A stretch of DNA of 64,000 nt, taken from Rhodospirillales bacterium 70-18 (GTDB taxonomy: Bacteria > Pseudomonadota > Alphaproteobacteria > Acetobacterales > Acetobacteraceae). The notes under the pieces were generated by a model. The model searched no databases, was not told the DNA's origin, and worked only from the letters and a program-made list of their open reading frames with translations. The DNA is taken from the NCBI GenBank assembly GCA_001899585.1, contig MKWE01000056.1, forward strand, positions 281,581 through 345,580, read 5' to 3'. Made by a program: the position numbers and the translations under genes. Below, piece by piece: positions 18,869-27,249 of this stretch (its first letter is position 1; each line of letters opens with the position of its first letter).

Positions 18869-19735
18869 CTATCTCCGGGCGCTGGTGGTCGTGGGAAGGG
18901 CCGTGGGGGCGGGCGGGGCGGCCATGATGGCGAGGCAGGCGGCCGGCAGCTTCGGTGGCGGTTTCGGCTTGCCCGGCGGGCGGGGCGGGGCGTCCATCTG
19001 GTCGAACCACCATTGCAGGCTGGCGTCGCAGCCATCGCCCGGCGGCGGGGGCGGCAATTGGCGGCATTCCGGCTGGCCGGGTGGGCACTGGAAGCTGATA
19101 TGCATATGGGCGGAATGGCCGTACCAGGGGCGGATCAGCCGCAGCCAGGCGCGGTCGCCGGTGACGGTCTGGCAGAGCTGGCGCTTGATCGCCGGGTTGA
19201 CCAGCACGCGATCCACGCCCGGCAGGCCGGTGGCCAGGCGCAGCAGGGTGGCGATCCCCGGCCGCCAGCGTTGCGGGTCGACGGCACGGCCGTCCGGGCG
19301 CACCAGGCTCGGCGGGTCCAGCGTGTCGCGCGCGGCGACCGGCAGCACCGGGTGCGGCGCGCTCACGTCCAGCCACACATCGGCGTCCAGGCCGCGCTGA
19401 TGGCTGACATGGCCGCCGCGCAGCGGGCCGCCGCGCGGGCCGGAGAGGTCGCCGACATAGATGTCGGGCAGGCCGGCGGCGCGCGCCCGCTGGCCCAGCA
19501 GCAGCAGGGCGGCGATGCTGGTGGGCGCGCCCCAGAAGCTGCTGTGCGACGAGCGGATGGTTTGCAGGCCGGGCGCGGTGTCGGGCAGGCGCTCGGCGCC
19601 GGCGATGCAGCCGGCGCCGAGGCCGATCACGCGCAGCGGGCCGGGTGCCGGGGTTTGCGGCGGCGCCGCGATAGCCGGGGCGGCGGCGAGCAGGGCGGCC
19701 AGCAACGTCGCGACCCACGCCCTGGCGGCGGTCAT
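18869..19735 (-). CDS. mepA: penicillin-insensitive murein endopeptidase
   Basis: A 288-residue periplasmic LAS-family metallopeptidase that cuts D-Ala-meso-DAP cross-links in peptidoglycan. A signal peptide (MTAARAWVATLLAALLAAAP, cleavage near AIAAP) leads to the zinc motif GGHVSHQRGLDADVWL (H109, D116 region). The second motif WYGHSAHMHISF holds H210 and H212. The C-terminal tail is proline/alanine-rich and may be flexible. Its start overlaps the glycosyltransferase stop as ATGA. Confidence 0.93.
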   Translation of the reverse strand: MTAARAWVATLLAALLAAAPAIAAPPQTPAPGPLRVIGLGAGCIAGAERLPDTAPGLQTIRSSHSSFWGAPTSIAALLLLGQRARAAGLPDIYVGDLSGPRGGPLRGGHVSHQRGLDADVWLDVSAPHPVLPVAARDTLDPPSLVRPDGRAVDPQRWRPGIATLLRLATGLPGVDRVLVNPAIKRQLCQTVTGDRAWLRLIRPWYGHSAHMHISFQCPPGQPECRQLPPPPPGDGCDASLQWWFDQMDAPPRPPGKPKPPPKLPAACLAIMAAPPAPTALPTTTSARR

Positions 19736-20730
19736 GCCGCCGGCTCCGGCTCATCGCCGGACAGGGCCGGAATGGCGAGGTAGGCGGTCCGCTTATGCTC
19801 CTTGCGGCCGCGCGCCACCGAGTCGAGGATCAGGCCGCACAGCAGCGAGCCGAACGCCAGCAGCCCCAGCGCGGTGGCCAGCAGCGCGGTCGGCAGGCGC
19901 GGCACCAGCCCGGTCTGCAGGTAGTTCGACACCACCGGCATCCCCAGCCCCACCGAGACGAGCAGCAGCAGCAGACCGGCGAGACCGAAGAACTGCAGCG
20001 GTCGCTCCTCCTTCACCAGCAGGACGATGGTGGTCAGGATGCGCAGGCCGTCCGACCAGGTGCGCAGCTTGGATTCCGATCCGGGCGCGCGGTCGATGTA
20101 GCGCGTTGGCAACTCGCCCACCGGCATTTTCATCTCCAGGGCGTAGACGGTGAACTCGGTCTCCGTCTCGAAGCCGGCGGCCAGGGCCGGGAAGGACTTG
20201 ACGAAGCGGCGGCTGAACACGCGGTAGCCGGAGAGCATGTCTGAGATGCGGTTGCCGAAGATGTGGCGCACGATGGCCGTGAGGGCGATGTTGCCGATCC
20301 GATGGCCGGGCCGGTAGGTGGCGTTGGCGTCGGTCACCCGGGTGCCGGTGACCATGTCCAGCCGCTCAGCGACCAGCAGGCGCACCATGGCGGCGGCGGC
20401 GGCGGGATCGTAGGTGCCGTCGCCGTCCACCAGCACGTAGATATCGGCCTCCACGTCGGCGAAGGCGCGGCGGATAACGTTGCCCTTGCCCTGCAGGCGC
20501 TCGTGGCGGACCACGGCGCCATGGGCGCGGGCGGTCTCTGCGGTGCGGTCGGAGGAGTTGTTGTCGTAGACGTAGATGGCGGCGCCCGGGAGCGCGCGGG
20601 CAAACCCCTCGACCACGCCGGCGATGGCGACCTCTTCGTTGAAACAGGGGATCAGCACCGCCAGGCGCAGGCCCGACCAGGCTGTCCCGGAGGCTGGCTG
20701 GTCGGGGGCCGGCATGTCGGAGGCTGGCAT
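19732..20730 (-). CDS. family 2 glycosyltransferase, membrane-anchored
   Basis: A 332-residue GT-A glycosyltransferase. LRLAVLIPCFNEEVAI begins the nucleotide-sugar fold, YVYDNNSSDRT follows, and VLVDGDGTYDP contains the metal-binding DxD. Two hydrophobic helices near the C-terminus anchor it in the membrane. It resembles DPM1/GtrB-type polyprenyl-phosphate sugar transferases. One base separates it from the GtrA gene upstream, supporting a GtrA-GtrB-like module for glycosylating a surface polymer. ATG 20730 and 20715 are both possible starts. Confidence 0.86.
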   Translation of the reverse strand: MPASDMPAPDQPASGTAWSGLRLAVLIPCFNEEVAIAGVVEGFARALPGAAIYVYDNNSSDRTAETARAHGAVVRHERLQGKGNVIRRAFADVEADIYVLVDGDGTYDPAAAAAMVRLLVAERLDMVTGTRVTDANATYRPGHRIGNIALTAIVRHIFGNRISDMLSGYRVFSRRFVKSFPALAAGFETETEFTVYALEMKMPVGELPTRYIDRAPGSESKLRTWSDGLRILTTIVLLVKEERPLQFFGLAGLLLLLVSVGLGMPVVSNYLQTGLVPRLPTALLATALGLLAFGSLLCGLILDSVARGRKEHKRTAYLAIPALSGDEPEPAA

Positions 20731-20731
20731 G

Positions 20732-21193
20732 TCAGCGGAACGCCACGGTGCGGGAGAGGTGGAAGTTGACCAACATGCCGGCAACGGCACCGGCCGCGAT
20801 GGCGATCACCGGATACACCGCGCAGAGCGGCACGAAGTAGATCAGCAGGGCATAGGTGCCGCGGTTCAGCGCGAAGCCGCCCAGGTTGGTGAACAGGAAC
20901 AGCGCCCATTGGCGATGGGCCGGCGCGCTGCCCTGGCCCTGGAAGGTCCAGGCGCGGTTGACCGCCCAGTTCACCGAGGCGGCGACGATGTAGGAGACCA
21001 GGCCAGCCAGGTACAGCCCCATCGCGCCGCGCAGCGCGTAGACCACGGCCGTGTCGACCAGGAAACCGAGGGCGCCGACCGTGCCAAAGCGCAGGAACTG
21101 GAAAAACAGCGTGGCAAACTCGGGGCTGGCGAGCCGGGCCAGGGCCGCTTCAAGCGCGTTGGTCAAAGTCACTCGACATGGCTGAACCTTCAT
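20732..21193 (-). CDS. GtrA family membrane protein
   Basis: A 153-residue protein with four predicted transmembrane helices, starting near FFQFLRFGTVGALGFLVD, the family's hallmark. VNWAVNRAWTFQ and ALNRGTYALLIYF follow. GtrA-type proteins are thought to flip polyprenyl-linked sugars across the inner membrane. Here it is paired with a GT2 enzyme that could make the lipid-linked sugar. The acceptor is unknown. Confidence 0.88.
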   Translation of the reverse strand: MKVQPCRVTLTNALEAALARLASPEFATLFFQFLRFGTVGALGFLVDTAVVYALRGAMGLYLAGLVSYIVAASVNWAVNRAWTFQGQGSAPAHRQWALFLFTNLGGFALNRGTYALLIYFVPLCAVYPVIAIAAGAVAGMLVNFHLSRTVAFR

Positions 21194-21563
21194 CGGGGAC
21201 GTGGCGGATACCCGGCCTGACCGGCGATCTGCCGATGCTTATTTTACCACAGGCGGCGCGGGTCGCGCCATGGGAGGCCGCCCGGGCGCGCGTGGGGCTG
21301 GCGCGACGATGCTCGGTGCATGGGCAGTTGCAATGCAATGATTAACGTTGACAATTTGTACCATAAATGATATTTCGATCATATTCCGGTTATTATTAAT
21401 TTATTAGTATTATAGATGGAAATGATCGTGGAGTTTTTGGTATATCTATTTCATCAATTGACGAATCATGGCCGTCGCGATCACAAGACAGTATGAATCG
21501 TAGGACGGAGGCATGGGTCGTTCTGTCAGTACTGCCTGACCATACTGTTCGGCGGGTGCGGAC
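21194..21563 (+). promoter_or_regulatory. AT-rich divergent intergenic region with promoter and leader
   Basis: A 370-base gap between divergent gtrA and the selB-like gene. The middle (about 21335-21480) is strongly AT-rich against a GC-rich genome. TTGACA (21348-21353) is followed after 17 bases by TATTTC, a likely sigma-70-type promoter reading right. Inverted repeats lie near the start: CAGTATG (21489-21495) with CATACTG (21541-21547), and GTCAG/CTGAC (21525-21540). An ATG at 21513 begins an eight-codon frame ending TGA 21537-21539, in frame with the selB GTG. A 26-codon frame at 21416-21496 lacks a ribosome site and is not claimed as a gene. Confidence 0.45.
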
Positions 21564-23420
21564 GTGATCATTGGCGTCGCCGGCGACACCGGCCACGGCA
21601 AGACGACGCTGGTTCGGGCGCTTGCGCAGGGCGCCGCGCCGCCGGCCGTGGCCGTTGAGGGGGAGGAGGTGTGGGCCGGGGCGCTCTGCTTCCTCGACCC
21701 GCCGGGGCATCCTGGCCTCGTGCCCGCCCTGCTGTCGGCCTCCGGTGGCATCGACGCTGTAGCACTGGTGGTCGCCGCCGACGCCGGGGTGACGGCGGCG
21801 ACGCGCGAGCAGGCGGCCATCCTGGACGGTATGGGCATCGACCGTGGCGTGGTGGCTGTCACCCGGACCGACCAGGCGCCGGACCGGGCCGGGCCGGTGG
21901 TGGCGGAGGTGCGGGCGCTGCTGGCCGGCGGCGGGCTGGCCGATGCCGTGATAGTGCCGGTGTCCGCACTGACCGGCGAGGGCATCGCGGCGCTGCGGGC
22001 CTCGTTGCTGGCACTGCACCCGTTGGTGCGCGCCGCCGCGGCCTGGGCGCGGCTTGCGGTGGAGCGGGTGCGCCCGGCCAGCGGCGGCGCGGTGGAGGTG
22101 ACCGGCACGCTGCGCGCCGGCCGGATCGCGTGGGGCGACGGGCTGCTGCTGTCGCCGCGCGGCTCTTACGTGAAGGTCGGCGCCCTGCGTGCCGCCGGCC
22201 GCGCGATGGCGGTGGCGCTCGCCGGTCAGCGCCTGACGGTGGAACTCGCCGGGCCCGAGGCGGCGCTGGCGGCGGCCGGCGACTGGCTGCTGCACCCCGC
22301 GCTGCATGCGCCCACAATGCTGATGGACGCGCGGGTGCGGCTGCGCGCGGAGGAGCGGCTGCCCGGGCCGGGCGAGCCGGTGCGGCTCCATCTCGGCGCG
22401 GCGCAGGTGCCGGCACGGCTCGCCGCGCTGGATGGCCTGGCGGCGCCAGATGCCGCCGCGTTGGTGCGAGTGACGCTGGCGGAGCCGCTGGCCGCGCTGG
22501 CGCTGGACAGTTTCGTGCTGCGCGATGCGGCCGGGCGGCGCACGCTGGGCGGCGGCATGGTGCTGGACCCGTGGCCGCCGCGGCGGGCGGGGCGCGAGCC
22601 GGAGCGGCTGGCGCAACTGGTCGCCCTGTCGCAGGATGCCGGCGCCGCGCTGCGGTCGCTGCTGCGGGCGGGGTGGATCGATTTCGGGGCTTTTGTGCGC
22701 GCCCGCAACCTGCCGCCGGCGGGGCAGGCGGCGGCGCTCGCAGCGGCCGGCGCGATCCGCATGGCCGGACTGGCGGTGACGACCGCGCAGATGGCGCGGC
22801 TGCGCGCGGCACTGATCGAGGTGCTGGCCGCGCGCCATCGCGACCACCCGGACCAACCGGGCCTGACCATGCAGCGCCTGCGCCTGCTGCTGCCGGACGC
22901 GCCGCCGGCCGCGCTGGTCGGGCCGCTGGTGGAGGCGGCGCTGCGAGACGGAGCGATCCGCCAGGAGGGCAGGCATCTCAGCCTTGTCTCGCACAGCGTC
23001 CGCCTGTCGGCCCGGCAGGAGCGGCTGTGGCGGCTGGTGCGCGGCGTGCTCGCCGGGGCGCGGTTCGATCCGCCCGGGGTGCCCGAGCTGGCGCACGCCA
23101 CCGGCGCACAGCCCGTGGAATTGCGCGCGCTGCTGAAGCGGCTGTCGGCATTGTCCTGGCTGGAGGAGGTGGCGCCCGACCGGTTCTTCCTGCGTGACGC
23201 GGTGGCGGGGATGGCGCGGCTGGCTGGCGCGGTGGAGGCGCAAGCCGGCACCGTTGGCCTGGCCGCCTTTGCCGGCCAACTCGGCGTCGGCGAGGCGGCG
23301 GCCGCGAGGGTGCTGGATTTCTTCGACTCGATCGGCCTGACCCGGCTCGACGGCGAGGTCCGGCGGGTGCGGCCCGAATTGCGGCACCGGTTCGACGACG
23401 CGCTGGAGCCGCCCGGCTGA
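21564..23420 (+). CDS. selB: SelB-like selenocysteine elongation factor with shortened G domain
   Basis: A 618-residue protein laid out like SelB: G domain (1-155), two beta-barrel domains (to about 340) and several winged-helix repeats at the C-terminus. SelB delivers Sec-tRNA to UGA codons with a SECIS hairpin. G1 is GDTGHGKT (7-14), not GHVDHGKT; G3 is DPPGH (45-49); G4 is TRTD (100-103). The switch I region with RGITI is missing and about 17 residues shorter than usual, so the magnesium-binding Thr is absent. GTG 21564 matches the family start but has only a weak ribosome site. No selA, selD or selC is in the window. It may be functional, decayed or a paralogue with another role. Confidence 0.72.
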   Translation: MIIGVAGDTGHGKTTLVRALAQGAAPPAVAVEGEEVWAGALCFLDPPGHPGLVPALLSASGGIDAVALVVAADAGVTAATREQAAILDGMGIDRGVVAVTRTDQAPDRAGPVVAEVRALLAGGGLADAVIVPVSALTGEGIAALRASLLALHPLVRAAAAWARLAVERVRPASGGAVEVTGTLRAGRIAWGDGLLLSPRGSYVKVGALRAAGRAMAVALAGQRLTVELAGPEAALAAAGDWLLHPALHAPTMLMDARVRLRAEERLPGPGEPVRLHLGAAQVPARLAALDGLAAPDAAALVRVTLAEPLAALALDSFVLRDAAGRRTLGGGMVLDPWPPRRAGREPERLAQLVALSQDAGAALRSLLRAGWIDFGAFVRARNLPPAGQAAALAAAGAIRMAGLAVTTAQMARLRAALIEVLAARHRDHPDQPGLTMQRLRLLLPDAPPAALVGPLVEAALRDGAIRQEGRHLSLVSHSVRLSARQERLWRLVRGVLAGARFDPPGVPELAHATGAQPVELRALLKRLSALSWLEEVAPDRFFLRDAVAGMARLAGAVEAQAGTVGLAAFAGQLGVGEAAAARVLDFFDSIGLTRLDGEVRRVRPELRHRFDDALEPPG

Positions 23421-23608
23421 GCGGGCGGTGGCGGAATATTCGCGGGCGGGGGCGGTTCGGGTGGAAACGGGGGATGCACCCGGCGATCCCGTTCGGCTAC
23501 GCTCCGAGTTGACCGGCAGAACGATCAGGCGGATGCGCCGCAACGAGAACACGCCGGCGGAACGCTTCGCCATCGGCCGCCCCAACAGAACAGACAGGAA
23601 CGGACAGC

Positions 23609-25201
23609 ATGAAACGACGCAGCTTCCTCGCCTCCGCCGGCGCGGCCACCGCCACGCTGGCGCTGCCCGGCGTGGTGCGCGCCCAGGCGCAGAGCACCCT
23701 GAAGTTCATCCCGCAGATCGACCTGACGTTCCTGGACCCGCACTGGACCACGGCGTACGTGACGCGCAACCACGGCTACATGGTGTTCGACACGCTGTAC
23801 GGGCAGGACGGCAAGTACAAGACCTCGCCGCAGATGGTGGCCGGCCATACCGTCGAGAACGACGGCAAGCTGTGGAAGCTGACCCTGCGCGACGGGCTGC
23901 TGTGGCATGACGGCGAGCGGGTGCTGGCGCGCGACTGCGTGGCCAGCATCAAGCGCTGGGCCAAGCGGGACGCGTTCGGTGACGCGCTGATGCAGGCCAC
24001 GGACGAGCTGACCGCGACGGACGACAAGACCATCCAGTTCCGCCTGAAGCGGCCGTTCCCGCTGCTGCCCGACGCGCTCGGCAAGTCGCCCAGTCCGATG
24101 TGCGCCATGATGCCGGAGCGGATCGCCAATACTGACCCGTTCAAGCAGATCACCGAGATCATCGGCAGCGGCCCGTTCCGCTACAAGGCCGACGAGCGGG
24201 TGCAGGGCTCGCGCAATGTCTACGAAAAGTTCGACAAGTACAAGCCGCGCGAGGGCGGCACGCCGGACTGGACCGCCGGGCCCAAAGTGGTGCATTTCGA
24301 CCGCGTCGAGTGGACCACCATCCCGGACGCTTCCACCGCCTCGGCGGCGCTGCAGAGCGGCGAGCAGGATTGGTGGGAATACCTGACCCACGACCTGATG
24401 CCGCTGATGAAGCGCGACGCCAAGATCAAGGTGGCGGTGCAGGACCCGACCGGCGGCGTGGAGATGATGCGGCCGAACCACCTGCAGCCGCCGTTCAACA
24501 ACCCGGGCGTGCGCCGGGCGCTGATGTACGCGATCAACCAGGCGGACTTCATGCAGGCGATCGTCGGCGACAACCCCGACATGTACTACACGCCGCTCGG
24601 CATGTTCTGCCCCGGCACGCCGATGGCCAGCGATGTCGGGCTGGAGCCGCTGAAGGGCCCGCGCGACTACGCCAAGGTGAAGGAGATGCTGAAGGCCGCC
24701 GGCTACAACGGCGAGAAGACCGTGCTGATGGTGCCGAGCGACTACGTGACGCTGAAGGCGCTGGGCGACGTGGCCGCCGACATGATGGGCAAGTGCGGCA
24801 TGAACGTGGACTACGTGGTGACCGACTGGGGCAGCATGCTGCAGCGGCGCAACAAGAAGGAACCGATCGCCCAGGGCGGCTGGAGCGCCTTCGTCACCGG
24901 CTGGGCTGGCACCGACCATATCAACCCCGCCGGCCATATCGCGCTGCGCGGCAATGGCGACCAGCCGAGCTCCTGGCCCGGCTGGTGCGTGAGCCCGGAA
25001 CTGGAGCGGCTGCGCAATGCCTGGTTCGAGGCGCCGAACCTGGCGAGCCAGCAGAAGATCTGCCAGGACATGCAGCGCCAGGCGATGCAGGACGTGCCGT
25101 ATTTCCCGCTCGGCCAGTACCAGCAGCCCACCGCCTATCGGGCCGACCTGACCGGCGTGAACAACGGCTTCGCCACGTTCTGGAACGTGCGCCGGGCTTG
25201 A
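23609..25201 (+). CDS. ABC transporter substrate-binding protein, family 5 (first of two)
   Basis: A 530-residue SBP_bac_5 protein with a Tat signal (MKRRSFLASAGAATATLAL, cleavage near VVRAQA). Typical segments include LWKLTLRDGLLWHDGERV and IIGSGPFRY. It closely resembles the protein encoded at 25605 and the one at 3544, so they are paralogues. It precedes the Dpp-type permeases and ATPases, with a 400-base gap and a second binding protein between. It should deliver a periplasmic ligand to that transporter. The ligand is unknown and may not be a peptide. Confidence 0.88.
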   Translation: MKRRSFLASAGAATATLALPGVVRAQAQSTLKFIPQIDLTFLDPHWTTAYVTRNHGYMVFDTLYGQDGKYKTSPQMVAGHTVENDGKLWKLTLRDGLLWHDGERVLARDCVASIKRWAKRDAFGDALMQATDELTATDDKTIQFRLKRPFPLLPDALGKSPSPMCAMMPERIANTDPFKQITEIIGSGPFRYKADERVQGSRNVYEKFDKYKPREGGTPDWTAGPKVVHFDRVEWTTIPDASTASAALQSGEQDWWEYLTHDLMPLMKRDAKIKVAVQDPTGGVEMMRPNHLQPPFNNPGVRRALMYAINQADFMQAIVGDNPDMYYTPLGMFCPGTPMASDVGLEPLKGPRDYAKVKEMLKAAGYNGEKTVLMVPSDYVTLKALGDVAADMMGKCGMNVDYVVTDWGSMLQRRNKKEPIAQGGWSAFVTGWAGTDHINPAGHIALRGNGDQPSSWPGWCVSPELERLRNAWFEAPNLASQQKICQDMQRQAMQDVPYFPLGQYQQPTAYRADLTGVNNGFATFWNVRRA

Positions 25202-25604
25202 TCGCCTGGGCCGCGTGGCCGGCTGGGTAGGCGGCCGGAATGTCCCGGCGGGGAAATGGCCCCGCCGGGAACGCCGACCGTGGCCACGAGCGGGTTGCGG
25301 GATGGTGACAGCCGCCGCATAAAGGCGGTCACGCACGGGGGTGGTCGGCGCCCTGCCCCGGTGGCTCAACAATGGCGCCATGGAAATGCTGGTTCCCGGC
25401 CTGCGCGGGCCGGAACCGCAAAGGGGCTTCGTGCCGGGGGACGCTGTTCACCTTCGGCATTCCTGCGCGAGTTCGATCCGACGGGCCTGGCCCGGCCGGG
25501 CATTTGATGGCGGCTGCCATCGGTGCGGCGCCGGAGTAGGGCGGCGATAGCGGGGTGGGGTCCGCGACGCCACTGGGCTTGTGTGCGAAGGAACGGGTAA
25601 GTCT
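25202..25604 (+). other. non-coding gap between the two binding-protein genes
   Basis: About 400 bases with no credible gene. It begins with the hairpin described at 25243-25270. It also contains a second strong stem: GGTTCC (25391-25396) pairs with GGAACC (25412-25417), with GGCC arms inside. The second binding protein's promoter probably lies here. No clear -35/-10 pair was recognised. Confidence 0.4.
25243..25270 (+). terminator. GC-rich hairpin after the first binding-protein gene
   Basis: TCCCGGCGGGG and CCCCGCCGGGA form perfect 11-base arms around a six-base loop, about 40 bases after the stop. No T-run follows. It may attenuate transcription into the transport genes or protect the upstream message, giving more binding protein than permease. 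Confidence 0.5.
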
Positions 25605-27206
25605 ATGAAGCGTCGGGATTTTCTCAGGTCTACCGCAGCCGTTTCAGGGGTCGTGTCCGGGGCCGGGCTGGCGATGCCCCGGCTCGCCCGGGCGCAGGGC
25701 GCGCGGGTGCTGCGCTTCGTGCCGCAGGCCAACCTGTCCAGCCTGGATGCCGTGGCCGGCACGCAATACGTGGTGCGCAACGCCGCGCTGATTATCTGGG
25801 ACACGCTGTACGGCATCGACTCGAAGTTCGAGGCCAAGCCGCAGATGTGCGAAGGCCATGAGGTCTCGGCCGACTTCAAGACCTGGACGTTCAAGCTGCG
25901 CGAGGGGCTGACCTTCCACGACGGCGAGCGCGTCACCACGCGCGACGTGATCGCCAGCCTGCAGCGCTGGATGGTGCGCGACACCATGGGCCAGAAAATC
26001 AAGGCCAGCCTGGACGCGTTGGAGGCGCTGGACGATCGCAGCTTCCGCTTCCGCCTCAACAAGCCATTCAGCAAGATGTTGTTCGCGCTGGGCAAGAGCA
26101 ACGCGCCGGTGGCGCTGATCATGCCGGAGCGGATCGCCAGGACCGACCCGTTCAAGCTCATCAGCGAATATGTCGGCTCCGGCCCGATGAAGTTCCGCAC
26201 CGACGAATGGGTGCCCGGCGCCTCGGCTGTGTTCGAGAAGTTCGCCGCCTACCAGCCGCGCGCCGAGAAGGGCGACTGGCTGTCGGGCGGCAAGCGGATG
26301 CTGTTCGACCGGGTGGAGTGGAAAATCCTGCCCGACGCCGCCACCGCGGCCGGCGCGCTGCAGAACGGCGAGGTGGACTGGTGGGAGACCCCGGTCTCCG
26401 ATCTGGTGCCGATGCTCAAGCGCAACAAGGCGCTGGAGGTGGCGATCTCCGACCCGTTCGGCAATATCGGCTCGCTGCGGATGAACCACCTGTATCCGCC
26501 GTTCAACGATGTGCGCGCCCGCCGCGCCGTGCTGATGGCGCTGTCGCAGGCCGACTACATGCAGGCGGTGGTGGGCGACGACCCGGAGCTGTGGAAGCCG
26601 CTGCCGAGCTTCTTCACGCCCGGCACGCCGGTCTATACCGAGGCGGGCGGCGATATCCTGAAGGGCAAGCGCGACTATGAGGGCGCCAAGAAGCTGCTGG
26701 CCGAGGCCGGCTACCAGGGCGAGCCGATCATCCTGCTGGTCGCCACCGACATCTCGATCACCAAGGCGCAGGGCGACGTGACCGCCGACCTGCTGAAGAA
26801 GATCGGCATGAACGTGGACTACCAGGCGCTGGACTGGGGCACGGTGGGCGCGCGGCGCGCCAAGAAGGACCCGCCGGGCAAGGGCGGCTGGCACATATTC
26901 CACACCTGGCACGCCGGGGCGGACTGCGTGAACCCGGCACCCTATACCGCGCTGGACGCCGGTGGCGACGCCGCGTGGTTCGGCTGGCCGAAATCGGACG
27001 CCGTGCAGGCCGACATCGCCGCCTGGTACGAGGCCGGCGACCTGGCGGCGGAGAAGGCGGCGATTGCCAAGCTGGACGAGGACAGCTTCGCCAATGTCAC
27101 CTATGCGCCGACCGGGTTCTTCCTGCAGTATCAGGCATGGAGCAAGTCGCTGTCGGGCGTGGTAAAGGCGCCGTTCCCGGTGTTCTGGGACGTCCAGAAG
27201 GCCTGA
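25605..27206 (+). CDS. ABC transporter substrate-binding protein, family 5 (second of two)
   Basis: A 533-residue paralogue of the preceding binding protein. The Tat signal MKRRDFLRSTAAVSGVVSG ends near RLARAQG. WTFKLREGLTFHDGERV and the ligand-lobe region around WWETPVSDLVPML match its sister. A GTG at 25581 could add eight residues, but the signal peptide favours ATG 25605, with AAGGA upstream. It lies 43 bases before the permease. Having two binding proteins for one permease pair widens or shifts the ligand range. Confidence 0.88.
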   Translation: MKRRDFLRSTAAVSGVVSGAGLAMPRLARAQGARVLRFVPQANLSSLDAVAGTQYVVRNAALIIWDTLYGIDSKFEAKPQMCEGHEVSADFKTWTFKLREGLTFHDGERVTTRDVIASLQRWMVRDTMGQKIKASLDALEALDDRSFRFRLNKPFSKMLFALGKSNAPVALIMPERIARTDPFKLISEYVGSGPMKFRTDEWVPGASAVFEKFAAYQPRAEKGDWLSGGKRMLFDRVEWKILPDAATAAGALQNGEVDWWETPVSDLVPMLKRNKALEVAISDPFGNIGSLRMNHLYPPFNDVRARRAVLMALSQADYMQAVVGDDPELWKPLPSFFTPGTPVYTEAGGDILKGKRDYEGAKKLLAEAGYQGEPIILLVATDISITKAQGDVTADLLKKIGMNVDYQALDWGTVGARRAKKDPPGKGGWHIFHTWHAGADCVNPAPYTALDAGGDAAWFGWPKSDAVQADIAAWYEAGDLAAEKAAIAKLDEDSFANVTYAPTGFFLQYQAWSKSLSGVVKAPFPVFWDVQKA

Positions 27207-27249
27207 GCGGCAGGGACCGGAAACGTAGATACAAAGAGAGACCCAGGGC

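Noticed and set aside
21416-21496. 26-codon frame in the AT-rich gap before selB
   Set aside because: It has no ribosome site and AT-rich DNA gives short frames by chance; kept only as a remark.
21487-21547. SECIS element at the leader UGA
   Set aside because: The hairpin bases lie mainly before or over the UGA; a bacterial SECIS is expected just after it. I report the UGA but not a SECIS.
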